Below, piece by piece: positions 40,329 to 50,934 of a DNA stretch of 64,000 nt; position 1 is the stretch's first letter, and every line of letters begins with the position of its first letter. Both the position numbers and the translations under genes were made by a program. Source of the stretch: Allobosea sp. (GTDB lineage Bacteria; Pseudomonadota; Alphaproteobacteria; Rhizobiales; Beijerinckiaceae); the NCBI RefSeq assembly GCF_017308075.1, contig NZ_JAFKFX010000033.1:1-64000 (forward strand), written 5' to 3'. Below the pieces are notes generated by a model. The model was not told the origin of the DNA. It worked only from the letters and a program-made list of their open reading frames with translations, and did no database searches.

Positions 40329-41611
40329 GGCGAGGCCTCCATCGGCTTGGCGAATTTCGCCAGCAACCGCCTGGCGCCGCTGGCGAGCCCGATCAGGATC
40401 GCGCCGGCCGCAAGGAAGAACAGCGACTGGTCGAGCAATGTGCCGATCGTCTGCCAGAGCAGGATCAGGACGGCGATGGCGAACAGGGCGGAGCCGGCGA
40501 TGGTCAGGCGGCGCACGCCCCCGCCCGCGCCGGCGAGGACGAGTGCGATCGCGATCACCAGGACGAGCGTCGCGATCGCGATCTTGCCGACCAATGCGAC
40601 GACACCGCCGCTCCAGAATACCACCGGCACCATCAGCGAAAGCAGCAGCGCCAACGCCAGCGGCCAGACGAAGCGGCGCTCGCGCCCGAGCAAGGCCAGC
40701 CCGGTCAGCGCCGGGACGGCCAGCGCATAGGCGAAATAGTTGAGCGACATCGCGGTGCCGGGCCGCGCCTGATGCATGTCGAGGATGCGGCCGAGCTCCA
40801 GATTGAGGATCAGCACCAGGCTGATCAGCCCCCAGGGCAGGCAGGCGGTCAAAAGCTCCGGCCCAGCCCGGTCGAGCGCGAAGGCGCCGAGCACGACGAA
40901 CAGCACGGAGAGCGCCAGACCATAGGCGAGAAGCCCGTAGTCGAAATGCATGAAGATGGTCTGGCCGGGCAGCGTGACGAACCAGAGCAGCGCCGCGAGC
41001 ACGGCGATATGGTGGACGAGCCGGTTCCGCCTGCTCCAGGCCAGCCACAAGGCCGGCAGGAAGGCGAGCCAGAAGCCGTAGCCGATCTGGCCGTTGCTTT
41101 CGTCCCAGCGCCCGCCAGCCCAGGCGCAGATCGCGACCAGGGCGATGACCAGCGCGCCGTTGGAGCGCAGCAGGAAGGCGGCGACGAGCGCGCCGACGGC
41201 GATCAGCAGGGCACCGCCCGGCCAGTCGGTCGGCAGATGATACATCTGCCCGACCAGCGCGACGCCGGCGGCGAAGATCAGCGTGCCGCAGGTCGCGGCG
41301 GCATCGGCGCCGCCGGTCGAGCCGCGGCTCTCCAGCCGGGCTGCGACGGCAAACGAGCCGGCGAGGCCGAGAAGGATCAGGCCGAGCTTCAGCAGCCGTG
41401 GCATCTCCTCCCAGTTCGCCGCGACGAAGGCGGAGACGCTGGCGGCGATCAGCAGGCCGCCGAACAGGCCGAGCAGGGCCGGAAGCCGGAAACCGCCCTC
41501 CTGTGCCAGCGAGCGGCGGATGGTGGTCGCGCTCTCGAGGCTGACAAGCCCCTCGCCCACCCAGCGGTTGAGATCGGCGTCGAGCCGCTTGCGATAGGAA
41601 CCTGTCAACAT
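40325..41611 (-). CDS. DUF2157 domain-containing polytopic membrane protein
   Basis: 428 residues. A soluble N-terminal region (LDADLNRWVGEGLVSLESAT) precedes the DUF2157 membrane core and about 13 hydrophobic segments. The start at 41611 is the first ATG; a TTG at 41659 would add 16 residues. It forms a coupled pair with the GDYXXLXY gene. The role of the pair is not known. Confidence 0.82.
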   Translation of the reverse strand: MLTGSYRKRLDADLNRWVGEGLVSLESATTIRRSLAQEGGFRLPALLGLFGGLLIAASVSAFVAANWEEMPRLLKLGLILLGLAGSFAVAARLESRGSTGGADAAATCGTLIFAAGVALVGQMYHLPTDWPGGALLIAVGALVAAFLLRSNGALVIALVAICAWAGGRWDESNGQIGYGFWLAFLPALWLAWSRRNRLVHHIAVLAALLWFVTLPGQTIFMHFDYGLLAYGLALSVLFVVLGAFALDRAGPELLTACLPWGLISLVLILNLELGRILDMHQARPGTAMSLNYFAYALAVPALTGLALLGRERRFVWPLALALLLSLMVPVVFWSGGVVALVGKIAIATLVLVIAIALVLAGAGGGVRRLTIAGSALFAIAVLILLWQTIGTLLDQSLFFLAAGAILIGLASGARRLLAKFAKPMEASP

Positions 41612-41754
41612 CGCCGGCCATTTGGCATGGTCAGAGGTGGTTTGGCGAGGGCTGAGCAATTGCTCTCGCGCACGGCCGATCTGCGTCGCACCCGGAGCCC
41701 GAACAGGAACGCCGGAGCGGCATGATTCCGGAGCGAAATTCGCTCTGGCGGAAA

Positions 41755-41797
41755 CGTCATTCCGGAGCAGCGCCGCTTCGCTCCAGCCGGAATGACG
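41755..41797. repeat. Short inverted repeat after thrS
   Basis: CGTCATTCCGG (41755-41765) and CCGGAATGACG (41787-41797) form a perfect 11-bp stem. The end sequences are those of the mosaic repeats elsewhere. It lies after the thrS stop and may act as a terminator. Confidence 0.7.
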
Positions 41798-41831
41798 CTT
41801 AAAGGCGATCGCCTGACGGAAGGCGGCCTCG

Positions 41832-43829
41832 TCAGCCCGCCCGCGCCTTCTTCACCCTTGCGAGGTCCGGCGGCATCGCCTCCTCGCTCAGCGCTGCGAT
41901 CACGGCCTCGAGGCTCATCACCGTCTGGGCCTGGCTGCCGAGACGACGCACGGTCACCGTCTTCTCCTCGGCCTCGCGCTTCCCGACGGCGAGGATGACC
42001 GGGACCTTGGCCAACGAGTGCTCGCGCACCTTGTAGCTGATCTTCTCGTTGCGCAGATCGGCGCGGGCGCGCAGGCCGGCCGAGAGCAGCGCCATGGTGA
42101 CTTCCTCACCATAGGCGTCCGCCTCCGAGGTGATCGGCGCGACGACGATCTGCTCGGGCGCCAGCCAGAGCGGGAAATGCCCGGCATGATGCTCGATCAG
42201 GATGCCGGCGAAGCGCTCGAGCGAGCCGCAGATGGCGCGGTGCACCATCACCGGCTGCTTCTTCTCGCCGTCCGAGCCGATATAGAAGGCGCCGAAGCGT
42301 TCCGGCAGGTTGAAGTCGACCTGCGTCGTGCCGCACTGCCAGTCGCGGCCGATGGCGTCGCGCAGCACATATTCGAACTTCGGTCCGTAGAAGGCGCCCT
42401 CGCCCGGATTGATCTCGGTCTTGATCCGGTTGCCGGACTGCGCCGCGATCGTCTCCAGCACCTTGTTCATGACGTCCTCGGCGTGATCCCAGGATTCGTC
42501 CGAACCGACGCGCTTCTCCGGCCGCGTCGAGAGCTTGATGACGAGGTCGTCGGTGAAGCCGAAATCCTCGTAGACCGAGAGGATCAGCTCGTTGATCTTC
42601 AGGCACTCGGCCGCGAGCTGCTCCTCGGTGCAGAAGATATGCGCATCGTCCTGGGTGAAGCCGCGCACGCGCATCAGCCCATGCAGTGCGCCGGACGGCT
42701 CGTAGCGGTGGACATTGCCGAACTCGGCCAGCCGGATCGGCAGGTCGCGATAGCTCTTCAGCCCGTGCTTGAAGATTTGGACATGGCCCGGGCAGTTCAT
42801 CGGCTTCAGGGCGAAGACCTTGTGGTCGCGCTCCTGGTCGGCCGGGTTCTCGAAGGCCGAGGCCGACTTCACCGCGAACATGTTGTCCTGGTACCAGCCC
42901 CAGTGGCCTGAGGTTTCCCAGAGCGACTTGTCGAGCACCTGCGGGGCGTTGACCTCCTCGTAGTCGGCGGCGAGGCGCCGGCGCATATAGGTCAGGATCT
43001 CCTGGAACAGGCGCCAGCCCTTGGAGTGCCAGAAGACGACGCCCGGCCCCTCCTCCTGGAAGTGGAACAGGTCCATCTCGCGGCCGATGCGGCGATGGTC
43101 GCGCTTCTCCGCCTCCTCGATCTGCTTGAGATGGGCGTCGAGCTCCTCCTGCTTGGCGAAGGCCGTGCCGTAGAGCCGGGTCAGCATCGGGTTCTTGGAA
43201 TCGCCGCGCCAATAGGCGCCGGCCACCTTCATCAGCTTGAAGGCGTTGCCGACCTTGCCGACCGAGGTCATGTGCGGGCCGCGGCAGAGGTCGATCCAGT
43301 CGCCCTGCGCATACATCTTCAGCGTCTGGTCTTCCGGGATGGCGTCGACCAACTCGACCTTGAAGGCCTCGCCCTTGTCACGGAAGAACTGCTTCGCCCG
43401 GTCGCGGCTCCATTCCTCCTTGGTGAAGGGTTTGTCGCGCGCGATGATCTCGCGCATCTTCTTCTCGATCGGCGCGAAATCCTCCGGCGTGAACGGCTCG
43501 TTGCGGAAGAAATCGTAGAAGAAGCCGTTCTCGATCACCGGGCCGATGGTGACCTGCGTGCCGGGATAGAGCTCCTGCACCGCCTCGGCGAGGACGTGGG
43601 CGCAATCATGCCGGATCAGCTCCAGCGCGCGCGGATCCTCGCGATTCAGGAACTCGATCCTGGCATCGGCGGCGATCGGGTCGGCGAGATCGACGATCGT
43701 GCCGTCGAGAACCATGGCGACGGTGCGCTTCAGCAGCGAGGGGGAAATGCCGCCCGCGATCTCCTTGCCGGTGATGCCGGAGGGGAATTCGCGCTTGGCG
43801 CCGTCGGGAAAAGTCAGGGAGATCGTCAT
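41832..43829 (-). CDS. thrS: Threonyl-tRNA synthetase
   Basis: 665 residues, full length. The TGS domain is N-terminal, the editing domain has [20 protein letters not shown], the class II core has motif 2 ([18 protein letters not shown]) and motif 3 ([20 protein letters not shown]), and the anticodon-binding domain ends the protein. It charges tRNA-Thr, one of whose genes (6656) hosts the integrated element. Confidence 0.97.
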   Translation of the reverse strand: MTISLTFPDGAKREFPSGITGKEIAGGISPSLLKRTVAMVLDGTIVDLADPIAADARIEFLNREDPRALELIRHDCAHVLAEAVQELYPGTQVTIGPVIENGFFYDFFRNEPFTPEDFAPIEKKMREIIARDKPFTKEEWSRDRAKQFFRDKGEAFKVELVDAIPEDQTLKMYAQGDWIDLCRGPHMTSVGKVGNAFKLMKVAGAYWRGDSKNPMLTRLYGTAFAKQEELDAHLKQIEEAEKRDHRRIGREMDLFHFQEEGPGVVFWHSKGWRLFQEILTYMRRRLAADYEEVNAPQVLDKSLWETSGHWGWYQDNMFAVKSASAFENPADQERDHKVFALKPMNCPGHVQIFKHGLKSYRDLPIRLAEFGNVHRYEPSGALHGLMRVRGFTQDDAHIFCTEEQLAAECLKINELILSVYEDFGFTDDLVIKLSTRPEKRVGSDESWDHAEDVMNKVLETIAAQSGNRIKTEINPGEGAFYGPKFEYVLRDAIGRDWQCGTTQVDFNLPERFGAFYIGSDGEKKQPVMVHRAICGSLERFAGILIEHHAGHFPLWLAPEQIVVAPITSEADAYGEEVTMALLSAGLRARADLRNEKISYKVREHSLAKVPVILAVGKREAEEKTVTVRRLGSQAQTVMSLEAVIAALSEEAMPPDLARVKKARAG

Positions 43830-44162
43830 CGATCGCGCTCCTGCTCACTCGGGGATACGAGCCCCGTAAGTCAAGGCCGGCTGCCTTTGAAGGGCGCGGC
43901 CGGCAGCCGGATCGGCGCGCGCCGGCGAGGCCTATACGAGCGGGAGGGCGCAGGCAATCGCGGAATGGAGTGGCGGAGCGCCTGCTCAAGGACAGTTGCC
44001 CCCGCAGCCCCCATCCTGAGGAGTGCTCGCAGAGCGGGTCTCGAAGGATGGCTCAGAAGGCGCCCGAGCTCTCTGGAACATCCTTGGAGACGCAGCCTAT
44101 CGGCTGCTCCTCAGGATGAGGGCCTCAGGGCCATGTCAGGGCGCTCGCTGCGCCGCACACCC
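43830..44162. other. Gap with an intergenic repeat (44008-44126)
   Basis: No gene was found. The part CATCCTGAGGAG ... GTCTCGAAGGATG ... CCTCAGGATGAGGGC is a dispersed repeat type common in this order; partial copies are near 39628 and 61417. Confidence 0.55.
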
Positions 44163-44522
44163 TCACTCCGGCTCGACCGGCGGCGCGTTGACCCCGCGCC
44201 AGCGGCCATAGGACCAGGGCTTGTACCAGGCGCTCCGGGGCGGCAGTTCCTCGCAGACGAGGTCGATGCCGGATGTACCGAGCGGCGTGCAGCGGCAGAT
44301 CCGCGCGAAACCGACCCAGCCGCCGCGCCAGAGCCCATGGCGCTGGATCGCCTCGTCGGTATAGCTCGAGCAGCTCGGCCAGTGCCGGCAGCCCCGCCCG
44401 ACCAGCATGGAAAAGCTGAGCTGATAGGCGCGGATCATGAGATGCGCACCCCGCCTCGGGGCCAGCGCGATCATGCGACGCCATGAAAGGCTTTTTTCAG
44501 CATGTTCAGGCAAGTATGACAT
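44163..44522 (-). CDS. yidD: Membrane protein insertion efficiency factor
   Basis: 119 residues. The YidD core is IRAYQLSFSMLVGRGCRHWP, CSSYTDEAIQRHGLWRGGWV and RICRCTPLGTSGIDLV. It assists membrane insertion together with YidC. The N-terminal 25 residues before the conserved core are uncertain (alternative start near 44474). It is not beside rnpA/yidC here. Confidence 0.9.
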   Translation of the reverse strand: MSYLPEHAEKSLSWRRMIALAPRRGAHLMIRAYQLSFSMLVGRGCRHWPSCSSYTDEAIQRHGLWRGGWVGFARICRCTPLGTSGIDLVCEELPPRSAWYKPWSYGRWRGVNAPPVEPE

Positions 44523-44577
44523 GGCTTGATACCACCGGCTTCATCGTCGGCCGATTCTGCCCTCCGTAATAGTGGAC

Positions 44578-45309
44578 ATGATGCGCGCTCGCTCCTTCGC
44601 AAACACCCTCGCCCTCTCCGGGCTGATGCTTGCCCTGGCCGCGGCCGTACCGGCGCAAGCCCAGCAGCGACCCTATCTGATCTGGCTCGACGCCGCCAAA
44701 ATCGACGTCGCCAAGGTGATCGGCCTGCCGCCCGGCCAGAACACCCCCGAAGCCAAGGCCGAGTTCGAGGAGGTCCAGGCGATCTCCGGCGCCCGCACGC
44801 CGGAGCGCGAGAAGGCCGCCATCGCCGACCAGTACCAGACACTCAACGCGTTTCTGAACGGCATCGACCACGCCTATGTCGAGAACACCCATCGCGAGGT
44901 GCGCCTCCTGATGCGCGAGGCGCAGATCGAGCTCAGCATCCTCCTGAAGAGCATCAACCGCCTGACCAACCGCACGCGGCCCTTCCTGATGTGGAGCAAG
45001 GTCCGCATCAAGCCCTGCCCGGGCGGGCGCCCGAGCGGCACCTCCTTCCCCTCGGCCCATGCCGCGACCGCGGCGCTTTATGCGACCCTGCTCTCGGAAG
45101 CGGTGCCGGAGCTCGCGGACAAGTTCGAGGAGCGGGTGAAATCCTATAATGAGAGCCGGCTCGTCTGCGGGTTCCATTTCCGCAGCGACCTCGAGGCCGG
45201 CGACAAGATCGGCCGCGTCGTCGGCAAGGCCCTTCTCGCCGACCCGACCTTCCGCGTCCGCTACAACGAGACGCTGCCGGAGATCCGCCTCGCCTTCGGG
45301 CTCAAATAA
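44578..45309 (+). CDS. PAP2 superfamily acid phosphatase, exported
   Basis: 243 residues with a signal peptide ([20 protein letters not shown]). The phosphatase signature is complete: [32 protein letters not shown] and [17 protein letters not shown]. This is the class A non-specific acid phosphatase type, acting in the periplasm. Confidence 0.9.
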   Translation: MMRARSFANTLALSGLMLALAAAVPAQAQQRPYLIWLDAAKIDVAKVIGLPPGQNTPEAKAEFEEVQAISGARTPEREKAAIADQYQTLNAFLNGIDHAYVENTHREVRLLMREAQIELSILLKSINRLTNRTRPFLMWSKVRIKPCPGGRPSGTSFPSAHAATAALYATLLSEAVPELADKFEERVKSYNESRLVCGFHFRSDLEAGDKIGRVVGKALLADPTFRVRYNETLPEIRLAFGLK

Positions 45310-45314
45310 GCGGC

Positions 45315-45764
45315 TCAACCCGTCGCCGTCTCGCCCCGCTTCGCCTCGATCTGGCCGATCGCATCGACCACCGCGTCGAAGGTCAGCATGGTCGAGGCAT
45401 GGCGGGCCTTGAACTCGCGCACCGGCACCAGCACGGCAAGGTCGCCCCATTTGCCGTCCGGCGGCTCGGCGTTCTCCTTCAGGATCGCCCTCGCCCGCTC
45501 GCGGATCTCGCGCAGCTCAGCCGCCGTCGAGCCGACGACATGCCGCGCCATGATCGAGGAGGAAGCCTGGCCGAGCGCGCAGGCGCGCACATCATGCCCG
45601 AAGCCGGTGACGATATCGCCGGCCATGGTGAGATCGACCGTCACGGTCGAGCCGCACAGGCGCGAATGCGCCGTCGCGGTCGCGTCCGGTTCCGGCAGCC
45701 GCTCGAGCAGCGGAATGTTTCCTGCCAGTTCCAGGATACGCTTGTTATAGACTTCGTTCAGCAT
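45315..45764 (-). CDS. Iron-sulfur cluster scaffold (NifU/IscU-like)
   Basis: 149 residues. [20 protein letters not shown] opens the domain; [15 protein letters not shown] and [18 protein letters not shown] hold two of the cluster cysteines. The third, usual near the C-terminus, is not seen, so this is the divergent alphaproteobacterial form. It converges on the phosphatase gene. Confidence 0.88.
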   Translation of the reverse strand: MLNEVYNKRILELAGNIPLLERLPEPDATATAHSRLCGSTVTVDLTMAGDIVTGFGHDVRACALGQASSSIMARHVVGSTAAELREIRERARAILKENAEPPDGKWGDLAVLVPVREFKARHASTMLTFDAVVDAIGQIEAKRGETATG

Positions 45765-45926
45765 CGGCCGCCCCGGCCGGGTCTGGAGTTGCCGGCTCTC
45801 GCACCCAATATAGAGTGCCGGCGCTCTCTCCGGGAGGGCGCCCGGCATTTTGGACGAGCAGGGCGAACTTGTCTGTCACGCTGGCCCGCACGAGCAGGCC
45901 GGCTAAACCGTAACGGGAGGCTCCAC

Positions 45927-46568
45927 ATGGACAATGTGGTTAAGTCCTTGTCCGTAGAGCGGGCGATCAGCCCCTCCGCAGACAAGTTCATCATCACCCA
46001 GCCGACGCAGGCTCAGGTCGAGGAAGCGGTCCGCACCCTGATTCTCTGGGCGGGCGACGATCCGTCGCGGGAGGGGCTTCTCGAGACTCCGGCCCGCGTC
46101 GCCAAGGCCTATCGCGAACTGTACAGGGGCTATGATCAGGACGCCGGCGAGATTCTCGACCGGGTCTTCGAGGAGGTCGACGGCTATCAGGACATGGTCC
46201 TGGTCCGCGACATCCCGTTCCATTCGCATTGCGAGCACCACATGGTGCCCTTCGTCGGCAAGGTCCATATCGGCTACTACCCGAATGGCGGCGTCGTCGG
46301 CCTGTCGAAGCTCGCCCGCGTCGTCGATGTCTTCGCAAGACGCCTGCAGACGCAGGAGACGATGACCGCCCAGATCGCCCATGCGATCGAGACGTCGCTG
46401 AAGCCCCATGGCGTCGCCGTCCTGGTCGAGGCCGAACATATGTGCATGTCGATGCGCGGCGTGCAGAAGCAGGGCTCCTCGACCCTGACGACGCAGTATA
46501 CCGGCCGCTTCCGCGACGCCGCCGAACAGGTCCGCTTCTTCACAATGGTGAAATCGCCGGGGCTTTGA
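45927..46568 (+). CDS. folE: GTP cyclohydrolase I
   Basis: 213 residues: zinc-site residues in [20 protein letters not shown] and [37 protein letters not shown] and [14 protein letters not shown]. It converts GTP to 7,8-dihydroneopterin triphosphate for folate. The start ATG follows GGGAGG. Confidence 0.96.
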   Translation: MDNVVKSLSVERAISPSADKFIITQPTQAQVEEAVRTLILWAGDDPSREGLLETPARVAKAYRELYRGYDQDAGEILDRVFEEVDGYQDMVLVRDIPFHSHCEHHMVPFVGKVHIGYYPNGGVVGLSKLARVVDVFARRLQTQETMTAQIAHAIETSLKPHGVAVLVEAEHMCMSMRGVQKQGSSTLTTQYTGRFRDAAEQVRFFTMVKSPGL

Positions 46569-46572
46569 CCAC

Positions 46573-46716
46573 TCCGCCATTCCGGGCAAGCGCAGCGCAG
46601 TCCCGGAATCCATCGTAGAGTGCCGCGGCCCTGCGATGGCTTCCGGGTCGTCGCCGCGGAGCCTGTCCTTGGGCCGGCCAAAGGCAGGACCCGAAGGCGG
46701 CTTGTCCGGGATGACA
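46573..46716. repeat. Intergenic mosaic inverted repeat (copy 2)
   Basis: GCCATTCCGGGCAAGCGCAG ... CCCGGAATCCATCG ... CTTGTCCGGGATGAC, between folE and hisI. Contains an extra inner stretch compared with the other copies. Confidence 0.65.
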
Positions 46717-46759
46717 ACAAGAGCAGACGAACGGCACCGGCCCACCCAGGAAACTCAGC

Positions 46760-47164
46760 ATGACCGCCTTCCCCACCCTTTCCGACAAGCGGGCGATCGA
46801 AGAGGGCGCCGTGCTCGCGCCGAAATTCGACCGCGACGGCCTCGTCACCTGCATCGCGACCGATGCGAAGACCGGCGAGTTGCTGATGGTCGCGCATATG
46901 AACGCGGAATCGCTGAAGCGCAGCATCGAGACCGGCGAGGCCTGGTACTGGTCGCGCTCGCGCGGCGAGCTCTGGCACAAGGGCGACACGTCGGGCCAGG
47001 TCCAGACCATCGTCGAGATGCGCGTCGACTGCGACCAGGACGCGCTCTGGATCAAGGTCGAGGTCGGCGGCGATGGCGGTTGCTGCCATACCCACCGGCG
47101 CAGCTGCTTCTACCGCTCGGTGCCGCTGCGCCATGAGGCCGGAGCGCCCCTGACCCTCGCCTGA
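46760..47164 (+). CDS. hisI: Phosphoribosyl-AMP cyclohydrolase
   Basis: 134 residues, third step of histidine synthesis. [48 protein letters not shown] and [12 protein letters not shown] carry the metal ligands. Length matches the stand-alone HisI form of this class. Confidence 0.95.
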   Translation: MTAFPTLSDKRAIEEGAVLAPKFDRDGLVTCIATDAKTGELLMVAHMNAESLKRSIETGEAWYWSRSRGELWHKGDTSGQVQTIVEMRVDCDQDALWIKVEVGGDGGCCHTHRRSCFYRSVPLRHEAGAPLTLA

Positions 47165-47301
47165 GGCAGGGCATTGGCAATCCTTAAACCAAGCTTTCAT
47201 ATTTATTTCAAAAGCGACCGGTAACCGCCTCGCGCTCCAGGCGCATTCACCTGGCGCTCACCGGCCGGCGCGATTCTCTGGGTTCGCGGAGGACCGTGCC
47301 A

Positions 47302-48321
47302 ATGAGACTGGATCAGATTGCCAGGCGCGCTTTCGGCTTGGGCGGCGGCGGAGCTGTGATGAACGATCTCACCATCCAAACCGGGGCCCGCTACGGCCGG
47401 CCGCGGGTCGGGTTGGCGCTCGGCGGCGGCGCCGCCCGCGGCTGGGCCCATATCGGCGTCCTCGAGGCCCTGGATGAGGCGGGCTACGCCCCCGACGTGA
47501 TCGCCGGCACCTCGATCGGCGCGGTCGTCGGCGGCTGCTTCGCGGCCGGCAAGCTCGCGGAACTCACCGAATTCGCCCGCAGCCTGACCAAGCGGCGCGT
47601 CGTCGGGCTGATGGACTTCCATATCGGCGGCGCCGGGCTGATCGGCGGCGGCCGGCTGAAGCGGCTGCTGGAGCGCGATCTCGCCGGGCTACAGATCGCC
47701 GATCTCCCGCCGAAATTCGCCGCCATCGCGACCGAGCTCGGCACCGGCCACGAGATCTGGCTGACGCGCGGCTCGCTGGTCGATGCCCTGCGCGCCTCCT
47801 ACGCGCTGCCCGGCGTGTTCGACCCGGTCAAGCTCGGCGGCCGCTGGCTGATGGACGGCGCCCTGGTCAATCCGGTCCCGGTCTCCGCAGCCCGGGCGCT
47901 CGGCGCCGATGTCGTGCTCTGCGTCAATCTGAACACCGACATGGCCGGGCGCGGCACCGTCATCCAGTCGCACGGTGCCGATCCCGACCCCGAGACCTTT
48001 GCCAGCGAGCCGGCGCCGGCGGTTTCCGGCTGGTTCGGCGGCGTGCGCGAGCGCGTGCGCGGCTTCACCGGCCGCAACAACGACCAGCCCGGTCTGGTCG
48101 GCGTGATGATCGACGCCTTCAACATCACCCAGGACCGGATCTCGCGCTCGCGTCTCGCCGGCGATCCGCCCGATGTGATGATCGGCCCGAAGCTCGGCCG
48201 TGTCGGCCTGTTCGATTTCCATCGTGCCGAAGAGGCGATCGCGCTCGGACGCCAGGCGACCGAGCGCGCGCTCGACGAGATCGCCGCCGTCATCGCCGCC
48301 AACCGGGTGCCGCTTTCCTGA
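47302..48321 (+). CDS. Patatin-like phospholipase family protein
   Basis: 339 residues: oxyanion region VGLALGGGAARGWAHIGVLE, nucleophile motif AGTSIGAVVGG and catalytic Asp in WLMDGALVNPVP. RssA/NTE-like type without transmembrane segments. The ATG at 47302 follows GGAGGA. Confidence 0.92.
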   Translation: MRLDQIARRAFGLGGGGAVMNDLTIQTGARYGRPRVGLALGGGAARGWAHIGVLEALDEAGYAPDVIAGTSIGAVVGGCFAAGKLAELTEFARSLTKRRVVGLMDFHIGGAGLIGGGRLKRLLERDLAGLQIADLPPKFAAIATELGTGHEIWLTRGSLVDALRASYALPGVFDPVKLGGRWLMDGALVNPVPVSAARALGADVVLCVNLNTDMAGRGTVIQSHGADPDPETFASEPAPAVSGWFGGVRERVRGFTGRNNDQPGLVGVMIDAFNITQDRISRSRLAGDPPDVMIGPKLGRVGLFDFHRAEEAIALGRQATERALDEIAAVIAANRVPLS

Positions 48322-48340
48322 GGCGGGCGCGGAGCCACGC

Positions 48341-48433
48341 CGTCATCCCGGACAAGCCACGAAGCGGAGCCGATCCCGGATCCATCGGAAGGCTCCGACG
48401 CTCTGCGATGGATCCCGGGACAAGCCCGGGATG
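48341..48433. repeat. Intergenic mosaic inverted repeat (copy 3)
   Basis: CGTCATCCCGGACAAGC ... GATCCCGGATCCATCG ... GCGATGGATCCCGGG ACAAGCCCGGGATGAC between the patatin and CBS genes. Confidence 0.7.
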
Positions 48434-48479
48434 ACAGTGCAACGCGCGGAGAATTGAGCGCGCTATCGGGGCTCCAGGC

Positions 48480-48911
48480 TCAGGCCATGGCGATATAGTC
48501 GCGCATCGCCTTGCTCTCGGCCTCGATCTCGGCGACGCGGTGCTTGACGACGTCGCCGATCGAGACGATCCCGGCGATGCGCCCATCCTCCACCACCGGC
48601 ACATGCCGGAAGCGGCCGGAGGTCATGATCTCCATCAATTCGTCGATGCTGGTCTCCAGCCGGCAGGTCACCACCTTGGCCGTCATCGCCCGCGACACCG
48701 GGCTCGACAGAGCATCGACGCCGCTCGCGCCGAGCGCCTTGATGATGTCGCGCTCCGAGAGGATGCCGAGCAGGCTGCCATCGGCCCCGGTCACGACCAC
48801 GGCGCCGATGCGCTTTTCGGCGAGCGTGCCGGCAGCTTCGCCCAGCGTACGATGCGGCTGCAGCGCGACGACTTCGTGACCCTTGTTTCCGAGGATATGA
48901 GCGACGTTCAT
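48480..48911 (-). CDS. Tandem CBS domain protein
   Basis: 143 residues with two CBS repeats: TLGEAAGTLAEKRIGAVVVT with GSLLGILSERDIIKAL, and SIDELMEIMTSGRFRHVPVV with GIVSIGDVVKHRV. Binds adenine nucleotides as an energy sensor in related proteins; partner unknown. Confidence 0.93.
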   Translation of the reverse strand: MNVAHILGNKGHEVVALQPHRTLGEAAGTLAEKRIGAVVVTGADGSLLGILSERDIIKALGASGVDALSSPVSRAMTAKVVTCRLETSIDELMEIMTSGRFRHVPVVEDGRIAGIVSIGDVVKHRVAEIEAESKAMRDYIAMA

Positions 48912-49086
48912 CGAGTATTCCTCCGACGATAGGCGCCGCAAAGGGCGCGCAGGCCACTGGAACCACTGCAACGCCGCCAGCCGACAGGTCGCCCCCATCT
49001 GCGATCCGGCGTTACGCTGGACTGGTTCGAATGTGGGCGAACTCTGCGGCGCCGGCAAGGCGGTCCTTGCGATCCCGCTGCCGGCC

Positions 49087-49908
49087 TCAGCGCCGGCGGA
49101 TCGGCCCGCGATCGAGCAAGGGGAAGAGCAGCAATCCGGCGACGAAGCCGCCGATATGCGCCTCCCAGGCGATGCTGGTCTCCTCGCCGAGGATCGGCAC
49201 CAGCCCGGCGCCGAACAGGATATTGGTGACAAACCAGATCACGATGAACAGGAGCGCCCGCGAATTGCGCCACAGGCTGCCGAGCGGCTCGGCCGGGATC
49301 GCCCGCACCGCCTCGTCATGGCCGAGTCCGCCGAAATGCACGCCCGGCGAGAAGACGAAGCGGATCGCCGCCGCCGTCGCCCCCGAGACGCCGGCCGAGA
49401 TGCCGACCAGCGGCAGCACGTCGAGCTCGCGCGACCACCAGTGCAGCAAGGCTCCGGCGATCGTCGAAAGCGCCATCAAATTGAGGAAGCGCGCAGTCCC
49501 GAGGCGCCTTGCCACCGGGCTGCCGAAGGCGGCGAGCCAGACCACGTTCGAGACCAGGTGCAGCCAGGAACCGTGCAGCAGACCATAGCTCACCAGCGTC
49601 CACAGACGCGGGCCACCATCGGCCAGGAGCAACCTGATCAATTGCAGACGCTGGCCGAATTCGGTGCTGCCGGAGGTACCGAGCGACTGTACCAGCTCGT
49701 TCAGCCGCTCCGGCTCGAGCCATAAGCTCAGCCGCGCCGGGACGAAGGCGAGCCAGGACATCACGACGAAATCGTCATAGGCGTCGAGGAATTCGCGCGC
49801 GCCCTGCACCAGAACCAGCGCCGCGATCAGCCAGACCACGGCGGCGGGCAGGTTGAGGATGGGCTCGCGCGGAGGGAGCCGGAGGCGATCGTCTGGGTTC
49901 GCGGACAT
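49087..49908 (-). CDS. Rhomboid family intramembrane serine protease
   Basis: 273 residues, about six transmembrane helices. The catalytic Ser is in GISAGVSGATAAA and His in AWEAHIGGFVAGLL; LHLVSNVVWLAAFG is the conserved early helix. Substrates unknown. Confidence 0.92.
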   Translation of the reverse strand: MSANPDDRLRLPPREPILNLPAAVVWLIAALVLVQGAREFLDAYDDFVVMSWLAFVPARLSLWLEPERLNELVQSLGTSGSTEFGQRLQLIRLLLADGGPRLWTLVSYGLLHGSWLHLVSNVVWLAAFGSPVARRLGTARFLNLMALSTIAGALLHWWSRELDVLPLVGISAGVSGATAAAIRFVFSPGVHFGGLGHDEAVRAIPAEPLGSLWRNSRALLFIVIWFVTNILFGAGLVPILGEETSIAWEAHIGGFVAGLLLFPLLDRGPIRRR

Positions 49909-50296
49909 GGGTCCTTCACTGGCTCAAGCTGGCGCGCCAGACAATCGCAAAGGCGGGAAAAGGAAAAGGGGAGCGCGCGAGCCCTCCCCTTCCCGCCCCC
50001 TTGGCCGGTCGCGTCCCCACGCCACCCTTCGAGCCGGATGCCGGCACGCAGCGCGCGACGGCAAATTCCGCACGCCGAATAGATCGCATTTTAAGCGGTT
50101 ATCCACAATCCTAACGATTTGTTAACCCTAACAACCCCCTGCCGGCCGATCTCGGCACGCCGCCATGGCATCCCGGCACGCAGTCTGCGTCCCTCGCTCA
50201 GCCAAGGACTCAAACGTCCCCGATTCGCACGGATGCGCCCCGGTTTGGAACGCATCCGCCACAGATCGAAGGGCGAGGCCCCGATTGGACCATGCT
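49909..50296. other. Intergenic region before the PAS gene
   Basis: No gene in 388 bases. The stretch 50090-50145 is AT-rich for this genome (GTTATCCACAATCC, then GATTTGTTAACCCTAAC) and may hold a promoter; the GTTAACC words are CtrA half-site-like but not properly spaced. Confidence 0.4.
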
Positions 50297-50869
50297 ATGA
50301 AGAACCCCAGCACCCGTCTGGTTTTTAACTATTGGGACGAGCTGCGCGGCGAGCGCAACGCCCCGGAACGCGGCGAGATCGAGCCCGGTGCGCTACGCCA
50401 CGCGCTGGCCGACACTTTCGTTCTCGAGAACGAGCCGATCGGCCCGGTCTTCCGGCTCGCCGGTACGAGGCTCTGCGCCCTGTTCGGCCGCGAGCAGCGC
50501 GGCCGCGCCTTCGCCGCGCTCTGGCCCGGTGTCGAGGCCCAGGGTGAGATGCGCCGGCTGGTCCAGACCGTGATGGATGAAACCGCCGGCGCGGTCGCCG
50601 GGCTGTCCGCCGAAACCATCTCCGGCGCGAGCGTGCATCTCGAGCTGCTCCTGCTGCCGCTGCGCTATCGTGGCCGCACCCATGCCCGCGTTCTCGGCGC
50701 CCTCTCCCCGGCGGTGACGCCGGAATGGCTCGGGCTCGACACCCTCGACTCGATGCGGATGATCTCGCTCAGGATGATCTGGCCCGGAACCCCTTCTCCT
50801 CGCCAGATCGAGACGCCGGCTTCCGACAAGCGGCCGAAATTGCTGCTCCTGCCCGGCGGCCGCGCCTGA
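50297..50869 (+). CDS. PAS domain-containing protein (PAS_5 type)
   Basis: 190 residues: LVFNYWDELRGERNAPERGE, DTFVLENEPIGPVFRLAGTR and GRAFAALWPGVEAQGEMRRL match the PAS_5 proteins of Hyphomicrobiales and Caulobacterales, some of which influence motility and cell cycle. The next gene encodes a PilZ protein. Confidence 0.85.
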   Translation: MKNPSTRLVFNYWDELRGERNAPERGEIEPGALRHALADTFVLENEPIGPVFRLAGTRLCALFGREQRGRAFAALWPGVEAQGEMRRLVQTVMDETAGAVAGLSAETISGASVHLELLLLPLRYRGRTHARVLGALSPAVTPEWLGLDTLDSMRMISLRMIWPGTPSPRQIETPASDKRPKLLLLPGGRA

Positions 50870-50874
50870 AAAGG

Positions 50875-50889
50875 CTAACCAACTCTTAA
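50875..50889. promoter_or_regulatory. CtrA-box-like motif CTAA-N7-TTAA upstream of the PilZ gene
   Basis: Seven of eight consensus positions, 46 bases before the PilZ start, in a 65-bp intergenic gap. Chance matches of this quality are expected, so weak. Confidence 0.3.
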
Positions 50890-50934
50890 CCAGCGTCACC
50901 CTAGGGTAACTCCGGTTAAGAACCGGAACCTGCC